Shown: positions 20,460 through 30,200 of the stretch, in pieces
Layout of the letters: every line of letters starts with the position of its first letter
Position numbering within the stretch: position 1 is the first letter of the stretch
Translations under genes and position numbers: made by a program
Notes under the pieces: generated by a model
Told to the model about the DNA's origin: nothing
The model's input: only the letters and a program-made list of their open reading frames with translations
The model's database searches: none
DNA from: Limnomonas spitsbergensis
Lineage: Eukaryota > Chlorophyta > Chlorophyceae > Chlamydomonadales
NCBI GenBank assembly: GCA_037349105.1
Contig: JAYJMM010000039.1
Coordinates: 5,796,501 to 5,860,500, forward strand
Reading direction: 5' to 3'
Length of the DNA stretch: 64,000 bases

Positions 20460-21025
20460 GAAGCCCTGCGAGATGTGTAATGCTAGCTAGGCATGGAATT
20501 GCTGCTGAGTTATGGTGTAGGGTTTAGGGTCCTTGCCCTGCAAGATGTGTCAAGCTAGGCATGGAATTGCTGCTGAGTTAGGGTGTAGGGTTTAGGGTCC
20601 TTGCCCTGCAAGATGTGTCAAGCTAGGTATGGAATTGCTGCTGAGTTAGGGTGTAGGGTTTAGGGTCCTTGCCCTGCAAGATGTGCCATGCTATACATGG
20701 AATGGCTGCTGAGTTATGGTGTAGGGTTTAGGGTCCTTGCCCTGCAAGATGTGTCAAGCTAGGCATGGAATGGCTGCTGAGTTAGGGTGTAGGGTTTAGG
20801 GACCTTGCCCTGCAAGATGTGCCATGCTATACATGGAATTGCTGCTGAGCTAGGGTTTAGGGTTTATGGTCCTTGCCATGCAAGATGTGTCAAGCTAGGC
20901 ATGGAATTGCTGCTGAGTTAGGGTGTAGGGTTTAGGGTCCTTGCCCTGCAAGATGTGTCAAGCTAGGCATGGAATTGCTGCTGAATTAGGGTGTAAGGTT
21001 TAGGGTCCCTGCCCTGCAAGGTGTG
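20460..21025 (+). repeat. 68-bp repeat derived from the LPLA 3' region
   Basis: About eight units of GCCCTGCAAGATGTGTCAAG..GGAATTGCTGCTGAG followed by GGGTGTAGGGTTTAGGGTCC. The first, least changed version includes the putative TGTAA. Confidence 0.85.
20476..20480 (+). terminator. Possible LPLA poly(A) signal (TGTAA)
   Basis: TGTAA lies 250 bases past the stop. The region around it is then repeated downstream with the signal mutated to TGTCA or TGCCA. Confidence 0.45.
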
Positions 21026-21301
21026 ACATGCTGGGCATCGGACCAACGCAGCGAAAAGGGCCTGGGAAATGGCCCCAGAAATGGCTCAATCAGGCCTCCC
21101 GTCTAAACAAGGGCGCTGGCGCTAAACAAGAGCACTGGTGCTGCACAAAGGATACATCGGGGGGGTGCAATATGAGACATGATAGGCATCGAATTGCTGC
21201 TGAGCTAGGGCCCTAGAGACTTGCGAGTGATTATGAGTGTCAGAGAAATTCGGTAGGCCAGGCGTCGAATGGATGCTGAGTTAGTGCTCCATCGGCTGTC
21301 A

Positions 21302-21360
21302 GGTCAATGGCGTTACACCTCTGGGCCCTGCTTAAAAAGGCCCGGCCGCGCGGCCGCCTA
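21302..21360 (-). repeat. Dispersed repeat, copy 2
   Basis: GCGTTACACCTCTGGGCCCT followed by AAAAAGGCCCGGCCGCG, in reverse orientation to the copy at 5092. Confidence 0.75.
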
Positions 21361-21374
21361 AATAATAGGGGCAG

Positions 21375-22080
21375 GAAAAAAGGAAAGGGGGAATAAAGTG
21401 AAGGGACAGGCAAAAGGAAAGGGGGAATAAAGTGAAGGGACAGGCAAAAGGAAAGGGGGGATAAAGTGAAGGGACAGGCAAAAGAAAAGGGGGATAAAGT
21501 GAAGGGACAGGCAAAAGGAAAGGGGGGATACAGTGAAGGGACAGGCAAAAGGAAAGGGAGAATAAAGTGAAGGGGCAGGCAAAAGGAAAGGGGGAATAAA
21601 GTGAAGGGACAGGCAAAAGGAAAGGGGGGATTAAGTGAAGGGACATGCAAAAGGAAAGGGGGAATAAAGTGAAGGGACAGGCAAAAGGAAAAGGGGGATA
21701 AAGTGAAGGGACAGGCAAAAGGAAAGGGGGGATAAAGTGAAGGGACAGGCAAAAGGAAAGGGGGAATAAAGTGAAGGGACAGGCAAAAGGAAAGGGGGAA
21801 TAAAGTGAAGGGACAGGCAGAAGGAAAGGGGGAATAAAGTAAAGGGACAGGCAAAAGGAAAGGGGGGATAAAGTAAAGGGACAGGCAAAAGGAAAAGGGG
21901 AATTAAGTGAAGGGACAGGCAAAAGGAAAGGGGGAATAAAGTGAAGGGACAGGCAAAAGGCTGAAAAAAGGAAAGGGGGAATAAGGTGAAGGGACAGGCA
22001 AAAGGAAAGGGGGGATAAACTGAAGGGACAGGCAAAAGGCTGGAAAATAATGTGAAGGGACAGGCAAAAGGCTGGAAAGG
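21375..22080. repeat. ~34-bp minisatellite
   Basis: About 20 units of GGAAAGGGGGAATAAAGTGA AGGGACAGGCAAAA type. The minus strand is open in all frames as a Leu/Phe/Pro-rich repeat, which I regard as chance. Confidence 0.9.
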
Positions 22081-22084
22081 AAAT

Positions 22085-22720
22085 TATCCATCGGCTGGCA
22101 AGTGATTCCGAGTCAATGGCATCACACCTCTGATTCTGAGTGCCAGGCGTCGAATTGCTGCCTTGTGCTTCAGGAGGTGGTGAATGCAGCTGAATAATAG
22201 GCCGGGCACGTCTGCCGACATCCAGTGCCACCAAGGAAACGTGCGGTGGCAGATCATATGCTGCCACGATGGATCGTATGCTTTAAAACTTGACAAATCT
22301 TCTGGTCAGTGAAGAGTACGGGCTGCTGATGTTGGGGCTATTGGTCGCGCTGCCTGAATCACTGCGCAAACAACAAGCATATGAATTTGCAAGATCAAAT
22401 AATATATTTGCCTGGCCTGTTTTGATCTTGAGCCTTTTGATGAAGCGCACGTTTGGTTATGGGCATTTCTTGCACACTGTTCGTGCGTGCCCAGACCAAT
22501 GACTGACTTACACCTCGATGCCCAGCTCGTGACGTTGCACTTTGAGGCCCAGCTCAAAAAGGCTTGACAGATGCTGGACCCTGTTCCTCTTAAATTGTTC
22601 GTGCCGAGCTTAGCATTGTTAGTTTAGTCGCATGATGTATTGCTCAAAGCTGCTTTATTCAATCATTTCCTATGCGTGTGCTTGAGAGCCCGAGACCACA
22701 GGCCTGCGTCCTGAACCCCA
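22085..22720. other. Intergenic stretch, nothing recognised
   Basis: Short open frames only, none with recognisable similarity. Confidence 0.4.
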
Positions 22721-22778
22721 CGGAGTTAATGACACTACACCTCTGGGCCCGGCTTTTATAAAGCTCGGCCACGTCGGC
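22721..22778 (-). repeat. Dispersed repeat, copy 3
   Basis: GTTAATGACACTACACCTCT GGGCCCGG followed by AAAGCTCGGCCACGTCGGC. Confidence 0.75.
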
Positions 22779-22956
22779 AAACAAAATCCAGCTAGGAAAA
22801 TCAAGGGAGAAGGCACAAGAGGAAAGAAAGAAAACAAGTCCACCTTCCAAACAAGAAAAACAAAAACAAAAACAACAACAAACATATAGAGTCGTGTTAT
22901 GTGCTGACAGGAAAGGTCATATTTGCCTTCTTGGCACATAAGGGACTGCAGAAGGC

Positions 22957-23000
22957 ATTGACGTGACACCCCTGGGCCCTGTTCAAAATGCACGACTACA
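22957..23000 (-). repeat. Dispersed repeat, diverged copy
   Basis: TTGACGTGACACCCCTGGGC CCTGTTCAAAATGC, 180 bp from copy 3 in the same orientation. Confidence 0.55.
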
Positions 23001-23089
23001 TTGACAATCAACCGTTCGATTGGGAATGGCTTAGGGGTTTTTACCCTAAACCCTAAACACGAGACAGCGAGCTTTCACCTCTGAATGGT

Positions 23090-23215
23090 ACTAAAAAGGC
23101 ATCATGCACGGGTGCAACCCGGGTCGTACTAAACTGGCATCGTAGTAATAAGGCCTTGTGCACGGGTGCCAGCTGGGTCGTACTAAAAAGGCCTTGTACA
23201 CGGGTGCCAACTGGG
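23090..23215. repeat. Three ~50-bp units
   Basis: GTGCACGGGTGCCAGCTGGG TCGTACTAAAAAGGCC type units. Confidence 0.75.
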
Positions 23216-23660
23216 CGCCACACTGTCTGGTTTAGAGTGAAATGAAAAATAGGTACAACGTCTTCGGTTTTATTGAAGCAGCGCCCAGAGGGGTAACACG
23301 TAATTGACCTACGGATTCCTACGTCGATTTAACAAGTATTGAAGGTTATGTGCTGTTTGCGTGTGTGTGCTCAAAATGAAATCTGGAAGGGAAAGTGTGG
23401 GGAAATCTCATAGGGGCCCTAGGAGCATGCTTTTGCTTGGACTTATCATAACAAAGTGTGAGGCTGGCCGTCCAGCCCTAGAAAACAGACTTGCATCAAG
23501 TCTGGCTCAATCAACCAGTACTACTTGTGCTATGTACTTGTGCGGGACAACCTGAAACAATTTGACTTAACGAAGCTATTCAAGTTGCTCGAGCAATTGA
23601 AAACGATTGCAGGTTAACAATGATCCCTGGCCTCAGAACCTGGTATACATAGCGTCATAA
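23216..23660. other. Intergenic stretch, nothing recognised
   Basis: Contains only a fragment of the dispersed repeat (CGCCCAGAGGGGTAACACG at 23283). Confidence 0.4.
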
Positions 23661-23664
23661 CTAA

Positions 23665-23755
23665 AAATCGCACATCTGGGCCCTGCTCAAGAATGCTAGG
23701 CCCAGAGGGTTTAGAACGGTGCATACCCGCTGGGCCCTGCTGAACGCTCGGCCAC
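23665..23755 (-). repeat. Dispersed repeat, two partial copies
   Basis: CATCTGGGCCCTGCTCAAGA and CCGCTGGGCCCTGCTGAACG followed by CTCGGCCACGTGGG lie ~45 bp apart. Confidence 0.6.
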
Positions 23756-24065
23756 GTGGGACTGGTAGGGAATGATACCGCGAGGGTGTCCAATTGTCTA
23801 GTTACATCACTCAAGACACCTCAGGCTTAGGTGAATGCATGGGGGAACAGCTCGGGCTAGCTGCTCTACCTCCCGTGCATGGCAAGAGGCTACTAGCCGG
23901 AGATTAGTATCAGGTCACATGCCGTCACCCAAGAAACCTCAACCCTAGGGGTGTTGCTGTTACAAAGTTGACGCAAACACCCACAGTCCTTTGTGAAAGG
24001 GCCAGGTAGAGCAAAGCCGTGGGTCAGGCTAACACGAGACCAGGTATTCTAGCTGGCTTTTTGCT

Positions 24066-24121
24066 AGCCGACGTCGCCGAGCTTTCTTTCAGCATGGCCC
24101 AGAGGTGTAACGTCATTAACA
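24066..24121 (+). repeat. Dispersed repeat copy abutting the TARBP1-like gene end
   Basis: CCGAGCTTTCTTTCAGCATGGCCCAGAGG followed by TGTAACGTCATTAACATGAG, 35 bp past the TARBP1-like stop codon; it probably lies in the 3' UTR or just beyond. Confidence 0.75.
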
Positions 24122-24155
24122 TGAGACCAGAGTGAGATCAAGCATAGGGACGGAG

Positions 24156-24296
24156 TTACATGTACTGCTGCTGCTGCTGCATCTGTTGCTGTTTTGTGTA
24201 CTCGTACAGCGCAATGGCTCCGCTGACGTGCACATTCAGGCTTCGGATCAGGCCCAGCTGAGGAATCTCGACCGTCGCATCCAACAGCTCCAGGAC
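24156..24296 (-). CDS. TARBP1-like exon V24 (last)
   Basis: 141 bp, acceptor CCTGTCAG|GTCCTG. Encodes [26 protein letters not shown] and a Gln tail. The stop TAA at 24158-24156 lies within a TGTAA word. A copy of its first ~45 bases lies in the upstream intron at about 24463-24508. Confidence 0.95.
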   Translation of the reverse strand, partial: VLELLDATVEIPQLGLIRSLNVHVSGAIALYEYTKQQQMQQQQQYM

Positions 24297-27200
24297 CTGA
24301 CAGGTACAATACAGGAAATAGGGCTCTCGGGCCAGGGAACCACCAGCGATACAAATTTCCAACAAAATCGACTTCAAATGGAGCGATTTAAAAAAAAACG
24401 AACAGCAGAGATTTCAAGCAACGAGAGGACAACAGGTTGCCTTGACTGCAGATGGCAGGCAAAACGCAGCTGCGAGATCTCAACGTCACGTCCAGCAGCT
24501 CAAGAACCTGACATGTGGAGTCAAGGCAAGCAGGCAACCTAAACCCTAGACCCGACTTCTTTGGAAGGCAGTCCTAAACCCTAAACCTGACTGCATTGGA
24601 AGGCAGTCCTAAACCCTAGACCCGACTGCCTTGGAAGGCAGTCCTAAACCCTAAGCCCGAGTGCATTGGAAGGAAGTCCTAAACCCTAAACCCGACTGCA
24701 TTGGAAGGCAGTCCTAAACCCTAAACCCGACTGCAGTGGAAGGCAGTCCTAAACCCTAAGCCCGAGTGCATTGGAAGGAAGTCCTAAACCCCAAACCCGA
24801 CTGCATTGGAAGGCAGTCCTAAACCCTAAACCCGACTTCCTTGAAAGGCAGTCCTAAACCCTAAACCCGACTGCATTGGAAGGAAGTCCTAAACCCTAAA
24901 CCTGACTTCCTTGGAAGGCAGTCCTACACCCTAGACCCGACTGCCTTGAAAGGCAGTCCTAAACCCCCAAACCCGACTGCAGTGGAAGGCAGTCCTAAAC
25001 CCTAGAGCCCGACTGCCTTGGAAGGAAGTCCTAAACCCTAGAGCCCGACTGACTGGTATGACTGGAAGCAGTCATACAACTTAACCCTAACCTCATCTTA
25101 CATCAAGATGGATTCATCAACCCTGAATCCTAACCCACCCCTGACTCGGGAGGCAGTCACCAACATTAAACCCTAGCCTGCTCTCACCTTTTTTAAGGGA
25201 TCCTAACCCTAAACCCGAAACCTGCTCTCACCTCTTTAAGGGATCCTAAACCCTAAACCCTAAACCTGCTCTCTCCTCTTTAAGGGATCCTAAACCCTAA
25301 ACCCTAAACCTGCTCTCTCCTCTTTAAGGGATCCTAAACCCTAAACCCTAAACCGTAACCTGCACTCACCTCGGGAGGGAGCCCCTCCTTCTCTCGTCCT
25401 AGCACTAACACACATTTGGCTGGGAATGGGTAGTCCGACAAACGACAGGACTCAGCAGTCTGCTCCAGGCCCAACAGAGTGTACCTGCAGCCAGGAAGGC
25501 AGGCAAGCGTCAGGTAGGTAGGTCATTTGGTAGGTGTGTAGGTAGGCAGGCAGGTAATCAGGCAGGCAGGTAGGTAGGGAGGGAGGGAGGTAGGTAGGAA
25601 GGTAGACAGGTAGGTAGGGAGGGAGGGAGGTAGGAAGGTAGACAGGTAGGTAGGGAGGGAGGGAGGTAGGAAGGTAGACAGGTAGGGAGGGAGGGAGGCA
25701 GGTAGGAAGGTAGACAGGTAGGTAGGTAAGGAGGGAGGTAGGAAGGTAGACAGGTAGGTAGGGAGGGAGGCAGGTAGGAAGGTAGGCAGGTAGGTAGGGA
25801 GGGAGGCAGGTAGGTAGGTAGGGAGGGAGGGAGGAAGGTAGACAGGTGGGTAGGGAGGGAGGGAGGTAGGAAGGTAGACAGGTAGGTAGGGAGGGAGGCA
25901 GGTAGGAAGGTAGACAGGTAGGTAGGTAGGGAGGGAGGGAGGAAGGTAGACAGGTAGGTAGGGAGGGAGGCAGGTAGGAAGGTAGACAGGTAGGTAGGGA
26001 GGGAGGGAGGTAGGAAGGTAGACTGAAGGTAGACAGGCAGAAAGATTGAGGGCAAGGTGAAGTGAGGTGGGCGAAAGGCGGGTGGGGGGGGGCAGAGTGG
26101 GCAGAGTGGGCGGGTGGGCGGGCAGAATGGGCAGAGTGTGCGGAGTGGGTGGGTGGGCGGGTGGGCAGAGTGGGCGGGTGGGCGGGTGAGCGGGTGGGCC
26201 GGCGAATGGCGGGCGGGCAGACTGGCGAGCAGACCATGCCGAGGGTTGGCAGGCAGGCAGGCGGAACTCTGCAGTATGCGACGGTCACAACAAATTGCAA
26301 CTGCGGCGGGGCAATAAAAGGGTCGCAGAACACAAAGGGTGCAATGGTGATTCAGTCACAATTCATCTACACAACGGCCAGCGCCATTTAACTGAGTTGG
26401 TATGGCCGGGGGATGCGGGCTGGAGCATCAAGCCCAGCTGTGCCAGGCCCAGTAAAGTGCAAATGCAGCGGTGGAGGAAATCAAGGTGTGGAGCATGGGG
26501 TTGGATTTAGGGTGCTTCAGCTACAATTCATCTACAAACCGGCCAATGACCTGAGGCGGGGGTTGCTGTATCAAACCCCGCGGTTGCACCAGTCGCGTGG
26601 CCAGAAAACCAGATGCGCTTCACAGACAGTTTCACAGTCCTTGAGCTACAAATCAGCTACATCCCAGCTATAATTCAGCTACTTGGCCAATGACCTGAGG
26701 CGGGGGATGGATCAATCCCAGCTCCTCCATGCTCAACAGGGCGCACCAGCCGCGTGGAAAGAAAACGAGATGCGCTAGAAAGCCAGTTTCACGGTCCTCA
26801 AGCTACAATTCAGCTACAATTCAGCTACATCCCGGCTATAATTTAGCTACATGGCCTGTTGCCTCTTCCCTCCCCTCTCTCCCTTCTGCCTGACCCCTCT
26901 CCCCACCTCACCTCTCCACCCCAACCATCTCTTCTCACTCCTCCCCGCCCCCCTGCCCGCCTACCTGTCCCCTCCCTCCCTCCTGTCTGTCGTTCTCCTC
27001 CCGCGTCTCCCCCCTGCCCTATCCCTCCCCCCTCCCCTCCCTTCCTCCCTCCCCCCCCCCCCCTCCCCTCCTCCTCTCCCCCCCCCCCTCCTCTCCCCCC
27101 CCCCCTCCTCTCCCCCCCTCCTGGCCCTCTGTCGTCCCTCCTCCCTCCCTCCTCCCTCCTCCTCCCTCCCCCCTCACCCTTCTGCCTGCTTCCTGCTGAG

Positions 27201-30200
27201 CCAGGGCAGCAGGGCCCCCTCCTGGACCTCGGCCATGGGCACCCACTGCTCAGCCGTGACGCTGATGGCGCTGAACGCAGGGTCAGAGGCCACACGCAGG
27301 TCCGGGACCACCAGCAGAGAGGCACGGAATACCTGAACGGGACATAGGGGGGGGGGATATTTTCAGGGGGGGGGGCTTACATATCACTAGTCAGACTGAC
27401 TCACACATCACACAACCATGACGGGTCACGCAATGTCACATATGTGTGGTGCATGATGTGTGATGAGTGATACCTCACCTCACAGGTCCTTGCTGGGCCT
27501 TCCAGACTGCATCACATCACACAAGTGTGATAGGACGAGCATCGTCATACATGTGTGACAAGTGAGACCTCTTACCTCACAGGTCCTCGCTAGCCCCGCC
27601 AGGTTCGGCAGCTTGTCCACCAGGGTCGCGACGATGATGATGCCCTGCCGAGCGGAACTGCTGGCAGCCGCCGCCGCAGCAGCAGCGGCGGCGGCAGAAG
27701 GAGGAGGAAGGGAAGCCCCTCCCCCCCCTCCGGCGGTGCCAGCAGCGGTATCATCCCCACCCTCAGCCGACGCGGTCTCAGCCGCCGCTGACACCAGCAG
27801 CTCGTGCAGCCCGCTCGAGATCAGACCGAACATCGCGCCGTCCGCCTCGCCGGCGCCGCGGGCCGCTGTCGCCGCCGCCGCGGAACCCGACTCGCAGCCG
27901 GGCAAGCCACCACCCTGCTGCTGCTGCTGGAGAGTGCCCCTGCTCAGGATGCCTCCCATGACCGCGGCCTCGGCGTCCAGCGTGGTGATTTTGCGCTGGA
28001 AGTCGGCGGCTGACTGCTGCGCCGCACCCGGGGCAGCCAAGGAGGCGTCCTGCACGCAGAGCAAGACCAGGCTCGAATGTCATGAAAGAGATCATAAATT
28101 AGAATGCGGGAGTGATCGCACATGCATTTACCAGGGGAGATTTAGGCCCAAGTCAGGCAGAACCTTGCAGGATTCCGGATAAGGGTTAAGGGTTTAAGGT
28201 TAAGCTCAAGCCAGGCAGAACCGTGTAAAATTCCGGATTAGAGTTTAGGGTTTAGCTCAAGCCAGGCGGAACCATGTAAAATTCCGGATTAGAGTTTAGG
28301 GTTTAGCTCAAGCCAGGCAGAACCGTGTAAAATTCCGGATTCGAGTTTAGGGTAAAGCTCAAGCCAGGCGGAACCGTGTAAAATTCCTGATTAGAGTTTA
28401 GGGTAAAGCTCAAGCCAGGCGGAACCTTGTAAAATTCCGGATTAGAGTTTAGGGTTAAGCTCAAGCCAGGCGGAACCGTGTAAAATTCCTGATTAGAGTT
28501 TAGGTTAAAGCTCAAGCCAGGCGGAACCGTGTAAAATTCCGGATTCGAGTTTAGGGTTAAGCTCAAGCCAGGCGGAACCGTGTAAAATTCTGGATTAGAG
28601 TTTAGGGTAAAGCTCAAGCCAGGCGGAACCGTGTAAAATTCCGGATTAGAGTTTAGGGTTAAGCTCAAGCCAGGCGGAACCGTGTAGAATTCCGGATTCG
28701 AGTTTAGGGTAAAGCTCAAGCCAGGCGGAACCGTGTAAAATTCCGGATTCGAGTTTAGGGTTAAGCTCAAGCCAGGCGGAACCGTGTAAAATTCCGGATT
28801 AGAGTTTAGGGTTTAGCTCAAGCCAGTTTTCTCACACAAACTCACACCTTCCATCCCACCTGCATATCGTCATCGGCGTACTCAGCCTCATGCCTCCATT
28901 CACACATATCCTCACGCAGGCGGTATCTCTCGGTCGTTAGAAAGGACGACACGCGGTCCATGAGGGTCCAGGGTGCGCCCTCAAACCCAGCATAGTCTGG
29001 GGGCTGGCCTGAGAGAGATAGTGTGAGGGTTAAGGGTTCAGGGTTCACGGTTTGGGGGTTACAGGGTGGAGGTTTGAAAGGAGGCACACGGTCCATCAGG
29101 GTCCAGGGTGCGCCCTCAAATCCAGCATAGTCAGGAGACTGGCTTGGAAGAGATCGTGTGAGGGTTCAGGGTTCGGGGTTTAGGGTTTAGGGTTTAGGGC
29201 TGTCCACAGGGTTATAATATCAAAATGACGTGAGGGAGGCCTGTCTCAGAGGAAAGCAGAAGGGCAGTTCTTCATCAGCTCACGAGGGCCCTTCAGAGCT
29301 GCTGCTGTGTGGCTGCCCCCCCTTTCCCCCGCCTCCGTTTCACAATTATTGCAGACAAACAAAGTGTATGATAACGCTGCTGCTGTGTGGCTGCCCCCCC
29401 CCCCCCCCCCCCCCCCCCTGTCTCTGTTTAAAAAACATTGCAAACAAAAAAGTGTAGGATAATGCTGCTGCTGTGCAGCTACACCCCCCCCCCCCCCCGT
29501 CTCTGTTTCAAAACAAATTGCAGACAAACAAAGTGTAGGGTAGTGCTGCTGGGTGCCAGGCTCTCCACCTGCTTGAAATGCCCCCCACGTGCAGGTCCCA
29601 CCACCTGCTTCGATAACCTGATACCTGTCTGCTAAATTGGCCGTGGGGGTTAAGGGTTTAGGGTATAAGGTTTAGGGTAGAAAGCACTGGTTTACCCCTC
29701 CGCCTACTTACCCCCCTCCGCCTACTAAACCCCGAACCGTGCCCCCCCTCCCCCCCCCCCCCCCCCCCCCCCCCCCCTTGGCTGCTTCAAAACGTCCCCC
29801 CTCCCTGCAGATGCCCTCCACCTACTCCGCACCCACCTCCCTGTACCTGCTGGGTTGAACCCTAAACACTACACCTTGTACCTGCAGATGCCCTCCACCT
29901 ACTCCGCACCCCCCTCCCTGTACCTGCTAGGTTGAACCCTAAACACTACACCCTGTACCTGCAGATGCCCTCCACCTACTCCGCACCCCCCTCCCTGTAC
30001 CTGCAGATGCCCTCCACCTACTCCGCACCCCCCTCCCTGTACCTGCTAGGTTGAACCCTAAACACTACACCCTGTACCTGCAGATGCCCTCCACCTACTC
30101 CGCACCCCCCTCCCTGTACCTGCAGATGCCCTCCACCTACTCCGCACCCCCATCCCTGTACCTGCTAGATTGAACCCTAAACACTACACCCTGTACCTGC

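Noticed and set aside
20268..20480. Plus-strand frame ending EVLKRLASAAEALRDV as an alternative last LPLA exon
   Set aside because: Exon 6 (20128-20226) already joins in phase and ends in a stop; no donor in exon 6 matches the required phase. It is more likely 3' UTR, though not excluded.
21240..22267. Leu/Phe/Pro-rich minus-strand frames up to 311 residues
   Set aside because: Pure translation of the ~34-bp minisatellite, open in several frames.
22290..22502. 70-residue plus-strand frame
   Set aside because: No similarity, no partner exons, in the convergent intergenic gap.
23850..23900. tRNA-like CTCGGGCTAGCTGCTCTACC
   Set aside because: Neither strand has a proper T-arm or a foldable acceptor stem around it.
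24132..24542. 136-residue plus-strand frame
   Set aside because: Antisense to the last TARBP1-like exon, whose minus-strand product clearly matches the SPOUT family.
25452..26333. 293-residue Leu/Pro/Tyr repeat frame
   Set aside because: Translation of the GGTA/GGGA satellite; only the terminal part overlaps a real exon, and in another frame.
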